Positions 42,259 through 50,842 of a stretch of 64,000 bases of DNA are shown here, one piece after another (position 1 is the first letter of the stretch; every line of letters starts with the position of its first letter). A program made the translations under genes and the position numbers. The stretch is from CAYMUB01 sp964393545 (lineage in GTDB: Bacteria; Patescibacteriota; Microgenomatia; Daviesbacterales; UBA10151). The notes below the pieces were generated by a model. It was not told the origin of the DNA, ran no database searches, and saw only the letters and a list, made by a program, of their open reading frames with translations. The DNA is taken from the NCBI GenBank assembly GCA_964393545.1, contig CAYMUB010000059.1, positions 1 to 64,000 of the forward strand, written 5' to 3'.

Positions 42259-43731
42259 ATGATTTTGTGTATTGATACTAAAGATAAAAAGTTAATTAGT
42301 GTTTCATTAAAAAAAATCAGTAAATTTTACAAAGAACGCTATATTTTTTATCTGGTAATTGTATTCTACTTAATTACATCATCATTATATGCTTTGATGT
42401 CGGTTGTAAATCACAGTCATTTTCTAACATTTTCTGACTTAGGAATTTTTAACCAGGCAATTTGGCAGTATAGTCAGTTTAAATATCCTTTCAGCACATT
42501 TCATCTTAATCGTTTTTTTCTTGGTGATCATTTTCATCCAATTTTGATTTTACTTGCGCCGTTATACTGGATTTATCCAGATGAGAAAATTTTACTAGTG
42601 GTTCAACCTTTTATAATGCTTTTTGCTATTTTCCCTTTATTTTTAATATCTCTGAAGCTGACAAAATCAATATTTTTCAGTTTAAGTATAATTTTTGCTT
42701 TTTCGTTTTATATTCCACTACAATATACGATCTTTTACGATTTTCATGAAATTGTTTTTTTACCTCCTTTATTTGCATGGGCATATTATTTTTTTCTTTA
42801 TAATAATAAAAAGCTGCTAACTCTGTTTTTAATTTTATCCTGTATGGTAAAAGAGGAAATAGGATTTTTTATTTCAATGTTTGGTTTGTGTTTGTTTCTT
42901 TTCCAAACCAAGTGGAGAAAATATGGATTAGCTTTGTTTATATTAGGGATTTTATACACATATTTTATGATTTACGTAGGAATACCTTTTTTTGGCGGTA
43001 AGTATTTGTATTTAAATTATTTAGGAAGTAAAACAATACTTGATTTGATTAAAAACCCCATGGGTTTAATAAATTTGTTTTTTGATGCTCCTCTAAAAAT
43101 AGAGACCCTTTATCTTACGTTTTGGCCATATGGCTTCCTTCCTATTTTTTCACCAATTGGATTTCTCCTATCTTTTGAGCAATTCTTTACTAGGTTTTTA
43201 GATCAAAGGACTATAAGCCATTGGACAATTGGCTATCATTACTCTGCTCAGATGACTATTATTGTTTCAATAGGCTCAATTTGGTCTGTATATTTTTACA
43301 CTAAATTTATTCCTAAGTATAGGAAGGCGATCATTATTTGCATAGGTGTGTTACTAATATTTCTCACAAGAATTGAGCAAATAAATAGGTCAGCAATCTT
43401 ACTGGTAAAAAGACCTCAGTTTTGGGTGCGTGATATTTGGATGGATAATATTGATCAGGCGATCAGATTGATTCCTAAAAATGCATCAGTTGCAGCTCAA
43501 AATAATATCATTTCACATTTATCTACCAGAGAAAAGGTTTATCTTCTAAAAGATTTTGATAAAGCAGATTATATAATTGTAGATTTGCATACAGGCCAGT
43601 CGGATTATAATTTTGCTTTTGGAGATAACCCATCCAAGCTCAAAGAAAAAATTAATTTAGGAATAAGCTCAGGTAAGTTTAGTCTTTTATTTCATCAGAA
43701 TGAAGTTTATTTACTAAAAAGCAAAAGGTGA
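42259..43731 (+). CDS. DUF2079 polytopic membrane protein with TsaB-like N-terminal extension
   Basis: 490 residues from the ATG at 42259. After about 30 residues there are about 11 membrane helices with the DUF2079 landmarks: HFLTFSDLGIFNQAIWQYSQF, LGDHFHPILILLAPLYWIYP and CMVKEEIGFFISMFG. DUF2079 proteins are GT-C-like and uncharacterised, probably acting on lipid-linked sugars. The first 19 residues, MILCIDTKDKKLISVSLKK, closely match those of the next gene product, TsaB (MVLYINTKEQKSISVSLKK), and do not belong to the DUF2079 family. The gene therefore seems to have been joined to a copied tsaB 5' end together with its promoter. Confidence 0.8.
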   Translation: MILCIDTKDKKLISVSLKKISKFYKERYIFYLVIVFYLITSSLYALMSVVNHSHFLTFSDLGIFNQAIWQYSQFKYPFSTFHLNRFFLGDHFHPILILLAPLYWIYPDEKILLVVQPFIMLFAIFPLFLISLKLTKSIFFSLSIIFAFSFYIPLQYTIFYDFHEIVFLPPLFAWAYYFFLYNNKKLLTLFLILSCMVKEEIGFFISMFGLCLFLFQTKWRKYGLALFILGILYTYFMIYVGIPFFGGKYLYLNYLGSKTILDLIKNPMGLINLFFDAPLKIETLYLTFWPYGFLPIFSPIGFLLSFEQFFTRFLDQRTISHWTIGYHYSAQMTIIVSIGSIWSVYFYTKFIPKYRKAIIICIGVLLIFLTRIEQINRSAILLVKRPQFWVRDIWMDNIDQAIRLIPKNASVAAQNNIISHLSTREKVYLLKDFDKADYIIVDLHTGQSDYNFAFGDNPSKLKEKINLGISSGKFSLLFHQNEVYLLKSKR

Positions 43732-43732
43732 G

Positions 43733-43738
43733 TAAAAT
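43733..43738 (+). promoter_or_regulatory. tsaB -10 box
   Basis: TAAAAT six bases before the tsaB ATG, with TTTACT at 43710-43715 (17-base spacer) as a -35 candidate inside the end of the DUF2079 gene. Confidence 0.5.
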
Positions 43739-43744
43739 AGCTAT

Positions 43745-44059
43745 ATGGTTTTATATATTAATACGAAAGAGCAAAAATCCATATCAGTTTCTTTAAAAAA
43801 AGACCTGCCTGAGGGTAAGCAGGTGGTGGCAGAATTATCTGAAATAAATGAATATGGTTCACAAGTTTTATTACCTTTGATATTTAAACTGCTAAGAACT
43901 ACTAACTCCAAACTACAAACTCTTCAAGGAATTGAGGTGGAAACCGGATCAGGATCTTTTACCGGACTTAGGGTTGGAGTCTCTGTTGCTAATGCTTTAG
44001 GGTTTTCTTTAAACACTCCAGTTAATGGGAAAAAAATAGAAACAGAGCTGGTATACTAG
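43745..44059 (+). CDS. tsaB: Short TsaB-like protein (tRNA t6A modification scaffold)
   Basis: 104 residues. It begins MVLYINTKEQKSISVSL (ASKHA-fold strand 1 and 2) and contains GIEVETGSGSFTGLRVGVSVANALGFSLNTPVNG, the TsaB signature corresponding to GPGSFTGLRIG. Characterised TsaB proteins have about 210-240 residues; here only the first lobe remains and the frame ends at a plain TAG. Either the lineage uses a minimal TsaB or the gene is truncated. An in-frame GC-rich inverted repeat at 43803-43824 adds DLPEGKQVV. TsaB pairs with TsaD and TsaE; tsaE is at 33789. Confidence 0.8.
   Translation: MVLYINTKEQKSISVSLKKDLPEGKQVVAELSEINEYGSQVLLPLIFKLLRTTNSKLQTLQGIEVETGSGSFTGLRVGVSVANALGFSLNTPVNGKKIETELVY
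43803..43824. repeat. GC-rich palindromic insertion inside tsaB
   Basis: ACCTGC, ten bases, GCAGGT: an inverted repeat coding for LPEGKQV within an otherwise AT-rich gene, placed at a variable turn after strand 2. It is related to the secA element at 22031. Confidence 0.5.
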
Positions 44060-44065
44060 TAGAAT

Positions 44066-44938
44066 ATGGCTCTTAGCAATTGGTTTTTACCTCATAAAGA
44101 TACACACAAAAAAGCTCATTTAATTTCATGGGAGGCAATGTTAATTTATGTCCTTCTATTTATGTTTCTTCAGGTAGGATTTTCCATTGTTTCTTACACC
44201 AAGCCTGGAATTTTAGGCATTACTGCAAGTATTGATCAAAAAAAACTGATTGAGTTAACAAATATTGAACGTGAGAAAAAAGGTTTGGGGAAGGTTTTGG
44301 AAAATGAAGCATTGGATAAAGCTGCCAGGCTTAAAGCAGAGAACATGTTTTCAGAAAACTACTGGGCGCACTTTGCCCCCTCAGGTAAAACTCCTTGGGA
44401 CTTTATTTTGGGTTCAGGCTATCATTTTACTTTTGCTGGAGAAAATTTGGCTAAAAACTTTTATACCTCTGATGAAGTAGTAGTAGCCTGGATGGCATCT
44501 CCGACTCACAGGGACAATTTACTAAACTCAAACTATAAAGATATTGGTATGGCTGTTGTAGAAGGAGTGCTAAACGGACAAAAAACCACTTTAATTGTTC
44601 AAGAATTTGGTACCACTGAAATTTTAGTAAATAAACCTAGTGTTAAGGTTCAAGGTAAGGATATCATAGTGCCTCCAAGTGATTTAGCAAATAGTCCACA
44701 AATGGTGGAGGGAGCAACAAAGATAGTTACTACCAAAACCTTTTTTGACCCATATAAAATATCTAAATCAGCAGGATTTTCAGTCATCCTCCTGATTATT
44801 ATTCTGCTGGTTATAGACATTTGGATACTTAGGAAGAGAGGTATATTCAGAATATCCTCACACCATATAGCGCATATGGCAATGCTTTCTTTAGCTGCAG
44901 GCAGTCTATTTATGGCACAACCAGGAGTTATTCTATAA
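44066..44938 (+). CDS. CAP/SCP-domain membrane protein
   Basis: 290 residues. One N-terminal membrane helix (about 26-50), an extracytoplasmic CAP domain (about 65-195) and two hydrophobic segments at the C-terminus (about 230-255, 268-288). CAP motifs: LIELTNIEREKKGLG, AARLKAENMFSENYWAHFAPSGKTPWDFI (His and Glu of the putative metal site), AGENLAKNF and WMASPTHRDNLLNSNYKDIGMAVVEG. Bacterial CAP proteins are secreted and of uncertain activity (lipid or wall binding, possible proteolysis). TATACT lies eight bases before the ATG. Confidence 0.88.
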   Translation: MALSNWFLPHKDTHKKAHLISWEAMLIYVLLFMFLQVGFSIVSYTKPGILGITASIDQKKLIELTNIEREKKGLGKVLENEALDKAARLKAENMFSENYWAHFAPSGKTPWDFILGSGYHFTFAGENLAKNFYTSDEVVVAWMASPTHRDNLLNSNYKDIGMAVVEGVLNGQKTTLIVQEFGTTEILVNKPSVKVQGKDIIVPPSDLANSPQMVEGATKIVTTKTFFDPYKISKSAGFSVILLIIILLVIDIWILRKRGIFRISSHHIAHMAMLSLAAGSLFMAQPGVIL

Positions 44939-44940
44939 AT

Positions 44941-45090
44941 ATGAAAATGCTTGCAATTGGAATACTGATTTATTTAATCTGGGCACTAATCCACCATAAA
45001 CGTAATAAGAGTTTGACTTTTACTATTTTTATAGAGTATCTTTTAACTGCACTTTTATCAATTATTTTATTGACAGGAGTAGCATTTTAG
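44941..45090 (+). CDS. Small membrane protein, 49 residues
   Basis: Starts two bases after the CAP gene stop and ends directly before the rmlA ATG. The product MKMLAIGILIYLIWALIHH, then KRNKSL, then a second hydrophobic stretch (TFTIFIEYLLTALLSIILLTGVAF) forms a two-helix hairpin with a basic loop. The tight fit between two genes and the hydrophobic periodicity support translation. Function unknown; it could be an accessory to the CAP membrane protein. Confidence 0.55.
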   Translation: MKMLAIGILIYLIWALIHHKRNKSLTFTIFIEYLLTALLSIILLTGVAF

Positions 45091-46173
45091 ATGAAGGCTA
45101 TCATACCAACAGGTGGGCGTGGCACTAGGATGCGCCCATTAACATTTTCTACCAATAAACACTTTATTCCAGTTGCCAACAAACCATTAATTTTTTATCC
45201 AATTGAAACAATTGCTGATGCCGGGATTAAAGAAGTGGGAATTACCTACAATCCTGGTGGACTGGAAGAGGCAAAATCATACCTGGGAGATGGATCCTCA
45301 TGGGGACTTTCTATAACTTATATTTTACAGGAAAAACCTGCAGGTTTGGCTAACATTGTGGAGGTTTGTGAAGAATTTCTTGATGGTGACTCGTTTGTTT
45401 TTCATCTTGGTGACAACATCTTTGTTGACGGAATAAAAAAGCAGGTGGAATATTTTGAGAAAGAAAAACCAAACGGTTTGGTAACCATGATTCATCATCA
45501 GGAAAACAGAAGAATGGGAGTACCATACTTTAATGATCAGGGAAGACTTATTAAATATGTAGAAAAGCCGGAAAATCCACCGCATGATTTTGCGGTACCG
45601 GGTGTTTATTTTGCCGATAATTCGTTTTTCAAATGTTTCAAAGGAAAAAATCAGATAAAACCATCCCAAAGAGGAGAATATGAAATCCCAACAGCTTTTC
45701 AGTGGTTAATTGATAATGGTTTTAGGGTAGATGTTATGGAATATAAAGGTAAATGGCTGGATCCGGGAAAATTTGACGACTGGATTGAGGCTAATCAGTA
45801 TATTTTGGAAAATAAACTAAAAGAGAGTATAGAATCTAAAGTTGACTCTTCATCCAAGATAGACTTAAAGGTTTCATTAGGAAAAGACTGTACAGTTATT
45901 AACTCAAAAATTAAAGGTCCGTCAATAATAGGCGATAATGTAGTTATTACTAATTCAGAGGTTGGGCCCTTAACATCTGTTGCAGATAACTGTGAGATTG
46001 TAGGGAGTAAGGTGTCGAATAGTGTTTTAATGAGTGGGGTAAAAGTGTTAAATGTGAGAGAGCACCCAGTTGAAAATAGTTTAATTGGTACAGATTCTGA
46101 GGTTATAGGTGCAGATGGCAGAGGGACTGTTACTTCCTTGTTTGTAGGAGAGAAGTGTAAAATTCAATTATGA
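45091..46173 (+). CDS. rmlA: Glucose-1-phosphate thymidylyltransferase (long form)
   Basis: 360 residues. The N-terminal nucleotidyltransferase domain starts MKAIIPTGGRGTRMRPLTFS (GxGTRxRPLT activating loop) and has FHLGDNIFVDGI with the metal Asp and VEKPENPP. The C-terminal part (about 250-360) is a left-handed beta-helix (VINSKIKGPSIIGDNVVITNSEVGP), as in long archaeal-type RmlA enzymes. It makes dTDP-glucose from dTTP and glucose-1-phosphate, the first step to dTDP-rhamnose. It overlaps rmlB by four bases, giving a compact rmlABCD operon. Confidence 0.93.
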   Translation: MKAIIPTGGRGTRMRPLTFSTNKHFIPVANKPLIFYPIETIADAGIKEVGITYNPGGLEEAKSYLGDGSSWGLSITYILQEKPAGLANIVEVCEEFLDGDSFVFHLGDNIFVDGIKKQVEYFEKEKPNGLVTMIHHQENRRMGVPYFNDQGRLIKYVEKPENPPHDFAVPGVYFADNSFFKCFKGKNQIKPSQRGEYEIPTAFQWLIDNGFRVDVMEYKGKWLDPGKFDDWIEANQYILENKLKESIESKVDSSSKIDLKVSLGKDCTVINSKIKGPSIIGDNVVITNSEVGPLTSVADNCEIVGSKVSNSVLMSGVKVLNVREHPVENSLIGTDSEVIGADGRGTVTSLFVGEKCKIQL

Positions 46174-47174
46174 AGATTTTAGTTACCGGTGGTGCGGGTT
46201 TTATTGGCTCAAATTTTATTCACTACTGGTTAGAAAACCATCCTGATGATCAAGTGGTAAACCTGGATGCTTTAACCTACGCCGGGCATTTGGAGTCTTT
46301 AAAAGATATTGAGGGGAATCCAAACTATCAATTTATAAAGGGGGATATTACAAATCTTCAGGATGTAGAAAAAGCCATGCAAGGGATTGATACTGTGGTC
46401 CATTTTGCAGCTGAGTCACATGTTGATAGGTCAGTTATAGATCCTTTTGTATTTGTTAAAACAAATGTTTTAGGGACGGCAATTTTGCTTGAAGAAGCTC
46501 TAAATGCCGGAGTTAAAAGGTTTCATCATATTTCAACAGATGAAGTATTCGGTCATTTGGGAAAAGATGACCCACCATTTAACGAAGAAACAAAGTACGC
46601 TCCTAGAACTCCTTACTCTGCTTCTAAAGCAGGATCAGATTACCTAGTCAAAGCGTATTATGAAACCTATAAGTTGCCAATAACGATTACAAATTGTGCT
46701 AATAATTTTGGCCCTTTCCAAGATCCGGAAAAGTTGATCGCCCGTTTTATTACAAATCTTTTGGAAGGTAAAAAGGTTCCCTTAATGGGTCAAGGTGAAA
46801 ATATCAGATCTTGGATTCAAGTTGAAGATCATAATAGAGGAGTAGAAAAAGTTTTACAGGATGGGAGGGTAGGGGAAACGTATTGTATTGGTGGAGAGGA
46901 AAAAACCAACTTAGAAGTCACCAAAAAAATACTGGAAATTTTAGGTCAGGATGAAACTTTGATTGAATATGTTGAGCACCGGTTAGGTCATGACTTTAGG
47001 TATGCAATTGATGATGGGAAATTAAAGACATTAGGTTGGAAACCACAATATGATTTTGGGAAGGGTTTAGAAGAAACTGTTAACTGGTATAAAAATAATG
47101 AATGGTGGTGGAAACCTTTAAAGCTGGATAGACCAAATGTGGATAGGATAGCCCAGAAAGGATATCAAAAGTAA
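46170..47174 (+). CDS. rmlB: dTDP-glucose 4,6-dehydratase
   Basis: 334 residues. NAD-binding GGAGFIGSNFIHYWLENHPDD at the N-terminus; the active-site Thr-Asp-Glu in HHISTDEVFGHLG; and Tyr-x-x-x-Lys in PYSASKAGSDYLV. The segment FVKTNVLGTAILLEEAL and the C-terminal YKNNEWWWKPL are typical of RmlB. It converts dTDP-glucose to dTDP-4-keto-6-deoxyglucose. It shares one base with the next start (TAATG). Confidence 0.96.
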   Translation: MKILVTGGAGFIGSNFIHYWLENHPDDQVVNLDALTYAGHLESLKDIEGNPNYQFIKGDITNLQDVEKAMQGIDTVVHFAAESHVDRSVIDPFVFVKTNVLGTAILLEEALNAGVKRFHHISTDEVFGHLGKDDPPFNEETKYAPRTPYSASKAGSDYLVKAYYETYKLPITITNCANNFGPFQDPEKLIARFITNLLEGKKVPLMGQGENIRSWIQVEDHNRGVEKVLQDGRVGETYCIGGEEKTNLEVTKKILEILGQDETLIEYVEHRLGHDFRYAIDDGKLKTLGWKPQYDFGKGLEETVNWYKNNEWWWKPLKLDRPNVDRIAQKGYQK

Positions 47175-47722
47175 TGGATGAATCTGTTCAAAAAACTGCC
47201 ATTGAAGGGTTACTTATTTTAAAAAGACTAACTCATAAAGATGACAGAGGTTTTTTTAAAGAAATATTTCATATTGATGAAATAGAAGAAACTTTAGGAA
47301 TTCAGTTTAAAGGTTTGCAAATGAACCATGCTTTTTCAATGCCCAAGGTTTTAAGAGGAATTCATGCGGAAAACTGGAATAAAATAATCTATCCTGTTAA
47401 TGGTAAAGTATATGTGGCAATTGTTGATATCAGACCAGATTCCCCTACCTTTGGAAAATTTGAAACTTTTACTATGAGTGATGAAAATAGAATTGGGTTG
47501 TTTATTTCCAAAGGTTTAGCAAACTCTTACTGTATAACTGGTGAAGAGGCTGTTGACTATATCTATTTAGTAGATAGCTATTACGATGGCTCAGATCAAA
47601 AAGCAGTTGCTTATGATGATCCTGATTTAAATATTGAGTGGCCAATCAAAGATCCAATTATTTCTGATAGAGATAAAAATAATCCTAAGCTTCGTGATCT
47701 GTTTCCCGAAAAATTCCCATGA
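47174..47722 (+). CDS. rmlC: dTDP-4-dehydrorhamnose 3,5-epimerase
   Basis: 182 residues, cupin fold. The catalytic His lies in VLRGIHAENWNKIIYPVNGKVYVAIVDIR (RGxHxx motif), followed by ISKGLANSYCITGEEAVDYIYLVDSYY with the Tyr/Asp region. Residues usually written RGLHYQ are RGIHAE here, a slight change near the active site. It epimerises C3 and C5 of the 4-keto sugar. It is located between rmlB and rmlD with overlaps on both sides. Confidence 0.92.
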   Translation: MDESVQKTAIEGLLILKRLTHKDDRGFFKEIFHIDEIEETLGIQFKGLQMNHAFSMPKVLRGIHAENWNKIIYPVNGKVYVAIVDIRPDSPTFGKFETFTMSDENRIGLFISKGLANSYCITGEEAVDYIYLVDSYYDGSDQKAVAYDDPDLNIEWPIKDPIISDRDKNNPKLRDLFPEKFP

Positions 47723-48603
47723 AAAAAATATTAGTTTTTGGAGGTAGCGGCTTGGTTGGATCTAAGTTTATTGATATTCACAAAACTGAATTTGAAATTA
47801 ATGCTCCTGATGCAGCTGCTGTGGACATTTTAAACAAAGATCAGATATCAAAAATAGTTGAAGAATTTAACCCGGATTCAATTGTTAATTTTGCAGCCTA
47901 TACTCAAGTAGAAGAGGCAGAGAATCAAAAAGATGATCAAAATGGAATTTGCTTTCAGGTAAATGCAATTGGAGTAAAAAATATTGCAGCAGTTTCAAAA
48001 GATTTTGCCAAACACTTCATCCACATCTCTACAGAATATGTATTTGATGGCACAAAAGAAAATAGTCCATATGTAGAAGAAGACAAGCCAAATCCCATCA
48101 ATTGGTATGGACAGACTAAATTTAAAGGTGAACAATTTGTTCTGGAAAGTGGCAGTAAGGCAGTAATTGTTAGATTATCAATGCCCTTTTCATCCCATTA
48201 TAATTTAAAAAAAGATGTAGCCAGATTCTTTTTAGAGCAATTAAAATCAGGAAAACAGATTAAGGCAGTAGAAGATCAAAGAATTACACCTACTTTAGTT
48301 AATGATGTAGCAGATGGTTTAAGAGTATTACTGGAAAATCAAAGTACTGGAATGTATCATATTAGTAGCAGGGATTCTGTTAGTCCTTTAGAGTTTGTCA
48401 AAACTATTGCTGAAACTTTTCTTCTTAACTATTCCTTAATTTCATCTCTAAAATTGGATGAATTTAATAAAAACAAAAAGGCAAAATTATTAAAGTATTC
48501 CTGGTTAAACCCAACAAAATTTGAGAGAATGTTTGGAGATCAGATTCTACATACGGTCGAAGAAGGCTTGGCAATTTTCAAACAGGAGATTGACCAAATT
48601 TAG
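47719..48603 (+). CDS. rmlD: dTDP-4-dehydrorhamnose reductase
   Basis: 294 residues. N-terminal VFGGSGLVGSKF (GxxGxxG), PDSIVNFAAYTQVEEAE, HISTEYVFDGTKENSPYVEEDKPNPINWYGQTKFKGEQ with the catalytic Tyr and Lys (YGQTK), and VRLSMPFS. It uses NAD(P)H to make dTDP-L-rhamnose, completing the pathway. The gmd promoter lies across its last codons. Confidence 0.93.
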   Translation: MKKILVFGGSGLVGSKFIDIHKTEFEINAPDAAAVDILNKDQISKIVEEFNPDSIVNFAAYTQVEEAENQKDDQNGICFQVNAIGVKNIAAVSKDFAKHFIHISTEYVFDGTKENSPYVEEDKPNPINWYGQTKFKGEQFVLESGSKAVIVRLSMPFSSHYNLKKDVARFFLEQLKSGKQIKAVEDQRITPTLVNDVADGLRVLLENQSTGMYHISSRDSVSPLEFVKTIAETFLLNYSLISSLKLDEFNKNKKAKLLKYSWLNPTKFERMFGDQILHTVEEGLAIFKQEIDQI

Positions 48604-48618
48604 TAAATTAGATATAGT
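48590..48618 (+). promoter_or_regulatory. gmd promoter
   Basis: TTGACC (48590-48595), 17-base spacer, TATAGT (48613-48618), nine bases before the ATG at 48628. Thus gmd can be expressed separately from rmlABCD. Confidence 0.6.
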
Positions 48619-48627
48619 AGTTCAAAC

Positions 48628-49641
48628 ATGGTAAACAAAAAAGCGTTTATTACTGGGATTTCGGGTCAAGACGGCTCATATTTAACAGAAGTTTTACTGG
48701 ATAAAGGATATGAAGTAGCGGGATTAGTTAGAAGGAATGCTGGTTTGGATATGGGAAACATTAATGCTCTAAGGGAGGAAGTAAAAATATACTATGGTGA
48801 TCTTCAATCAGCAGAATCTATAGCCTTAGCATTATTGGATTTTAAACCGGATGAAATTTATAATTTAGCCTCATTGTCATCACCTTTAGCATCATTTTCA
48901 GATAAGTTTGCCACCATTATGGTAACAGGTGTTGGAGCTTTGCATGTTTTTGAAAGAGCTAAACAAATTGTACCTGAGGCACGGATATATCAGGCTTCTA
49001 CATCAGAAATGTTTGGAGCTCCGACTCAATTTCCACAAAATGAAGATACTCCTTTGAAACCAACTAATCCTTATGCAGCAGCTAAGGAATTTGCTCACCG
49101 CATGGCGGTAATTGCCAGAAGTGATAAAAAGCAACCACAATTTATCTCCTGCGGAATTTTATTTAATCACGAAAGTCCTAGGCGTGGTCTAAACTTTGTA
49201 ACAAGAAAAATTACTGCAGCTGTTGCCTGTATTAAAAATAATAAAAAGGAAGGAATTCCTTTAAATGAAATAGGTGAGCCGATTGTCAGGGACGGAAAGG
49301 TAAAATTAGGAGATCTTGGTGCAAAAAGAGATTGGGGATATGCAAAGGATTATGTAGAAGCTATGTGGCTAATGTTGCAGCAGGAAAAAGCAGATGATTT
49401 TGTAGCTGCAACAGGAGAAGTTCACACTGTTGAGGAATTTGCTAAAGAAGCTTTTGAGGTCGCCGGACTGAATTTTAAAGACTTTGTAATTACCGATCCA
49501 CATTTTGTTCCCCCAGTTCAAACAGGACCACTTTGCGGTGATGCAACTAAGGCAAAAAAGGTTCTAGGATGGGAATCGAAAACAAAATTTAAAGATTTAG
49601 TGAAAATTATGGTTCACGCGGATCTTGCGAAGTTCTCCTAG
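48628..49641 (+). CDS. gmd: GDP-mannose 4,6-dehydratase
   Basis: 337 residues. The start KKAFITGISGQDGSYLTEVLLDKGYEVAGLVRR is diagnostic of Gmd. It is followed by IYQASTSEMFG with the catalytic Thr/Ser-Glu and PYAAAKEFAHRM with Tyr-x-x-x-Lys, and then LFNHESPRRGLNFVTRKI and GDLGAKRDWGYAKDYVEAMW. It forms GDP-4-keto-6-deoxymannose, precursor of GDP-fucose, GDP-rhamnose or related sugars. No GDP-fucose synthase is seen in this window, so the end product is open. Confidence 0.95.
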   Translation: MVNKKAFITGISGQDGSYLTEVLLDKGYEVAGLVRRNAGLDMGNINALREEVKIYYGDLQSAESIALALLDFKPDEIYNLASLSSPLASFSDKFATIMVTGVGALHVFERAKQIVPEARIYQASTSEMFGAPTQFPQNEDTPLKPTNPYAAAKEFAHRMAVIARSDKKQPQFISCGILFNHESPRRGLNFVTRKITAAVACIKNNKKEGIPLNEIGEPIVRDGKVKLGDLGAKRDWGYAKDYVEAMWLMLQQEKADDFVAATGEVHTVEEFAKEAFEVAGLNFKDFVITDPHFVPPVQTGPLCGDATKAKKVLGWESKTKFKDLVKIMVHADLAKFS

Positions 49642-49654
49642 TTTCTACTACAAT
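49625..49654 (+). promoter_or_regulatory. Promoter of the GT2-GtrA gene
   Basis: TTGCGA (49625-49630), 18-base spacer, TACAAT (49649-49654), six bases before the ATG at 49661. An upstream in-frame start at 49625 coincides with the -35 box and is thereby unlikely. Confidence 0.6.
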
Positions 49655-49660
49655 CGAACA

Positions 49661-50842
49661 ATGAAGAGAGTTTCAGTTGTTCTTCCCACATTTAATGAAA
49701 AGGCCAACATTGAAAGTACTGTAGAAAAAGTTTTGCAGCAAGAAAAAGAGCTGTCTGGTTGGGAAATACATATCGTGATCGCTGATGATGTCAGATCTAC
49801 TGACGGACTAGAACAAGTTGTAAAAAAGATGTCACCTGAAAAGAATATTCATTATATAAAAGTTGAACCAGGGTTAGGGTTAGGGTTGATAGAAGGACAT
49901 AAATATGCTCTTGATCATTTACATCCAGATATCTTGGCGCAGTTAGATGCAGATGGGCAGGTAGTGCCTGATGTCTTAGTAAGACTAGTTAAAGCGATTG
50001 AAGATGGATATAGTTTGGTAATAGGATCAAGATTTGTTGAAGGTGGGAAAAACCAACTGTCTTTTGCAAGAAGACTTTTCACGATGGGTGCATCAGTATT
50101 TTGTAGGCTTATGATAGGTCCATGGGACATTAAAGAGGTTACAAATTCTGCCCGTGCTTTTACACCAGCTCTTTTTAAGAAAATTAATTTAGAAAGACTC
50201 CCTTGGAGAGAAAATTCTTTTATTATTCAACCGGCGTTTTTACATGAGGCAATTTTAGCCGGGGCAAAGTATAAAGAAGTACCTTTGATTTTCAAAAACA
50301 GACAAGAAGGGTATTCAAAGAATAAAGTTTTCAATTACACATATGATGTAATTACTTATTGTCTTGATGTAAAGCTTAACAGCTTAGGGATAAATATTCC
50401 ATTTTTTAGAATTACCAGAAGAGCAAAAACTTTAGTTAAATTTAGTTTAGTAGGGGTAATGGGGACACTGGTTGATTTTTTCTTTTATAAATTCTTTATC
50501 AATTTTCTTGCTTTGGCACCAGCTACTTCAAAAGGATTCTCTGCGGAAATTGCCATCATGAATAATTTTTTTCTAAATAATTTTTGGATATTTAAATACA
50601 GAAAAACAAAAACTAATTTTTGGCAGAAACTGGGAATTTTCAATTTAGTTTCATTGGGGGGATTAATTATTGCAGTATTGATAGTCAAATTGTTACATCA
50701 CACTTATGGTGATGGGTTTATTTTGGTAGGATCAAAAAGCATTGCTTATAATAACTTTTACTTTTTTGCTACCATTCCGCCTGTAATGATTTGGAATTTT
50801 ACTGTAAATCACCTTATTACTTGGCGGCATAAGGAAGATTAA
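49661..50842 (+). CDS. Dolichol/polyprenyl-phosphate sugar transferase (GT2) fused to GtrA-like membrane domain
   Basis: 393 residues from the ATG at 49661. The GT2 domain (about 1-240) starts KRVSVVLPTFNEKANIESTVEKVL and contains DILAQLDADGQVVPD (DxD) and GSRFVEGG. The C-terminal GtrA-like part (about 255-390) has four membrane helices, starting KFSLVGVMGTLVDFFFYKFFINF. The DPM1-like enzyme loads a sugar onto the polyprenyl-phosphate carrier; GtrA may flip or anchor it. It probably supplies the donor for the many GT-C proteins nearby. It overlaps the convergent 50839 gene by four bases. Confidence 0.88.
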   Translation: MKRVSVVLPTFNEKANIESTVEKVLQQEKELSGWEIHIVIADDVRSTDGLEQVVKKMSPEKNIHYIKVEPGLGLGLIEGHKYALDHLHPDILAQLDADGQVVPDVLVRLVKAIEDGYSLVIGSRFVEGGKNQLSFARRLFTMGASVFCRLMIGPWDIKEVTNSARAFTPALFKKINLERLPWRENSFIIQPAFLHEAILAGAKYKEVPLIFKNRQEGYSKNKVFNYTYDVITYCLDVKLNSLGINIPFFRITRRAKTLVKFSLVGVMGTLVDFFFYKFFINFLALAPATSKGFSAEIAIMNNFFLNNFWIFKYRKTKTNFWQKLGIFNLVSLGGLIIAVLIVKLLHHTYGDGFILVGSKSIAYNNFYFFATIPPVMIWNFTVNHLITWRHKED

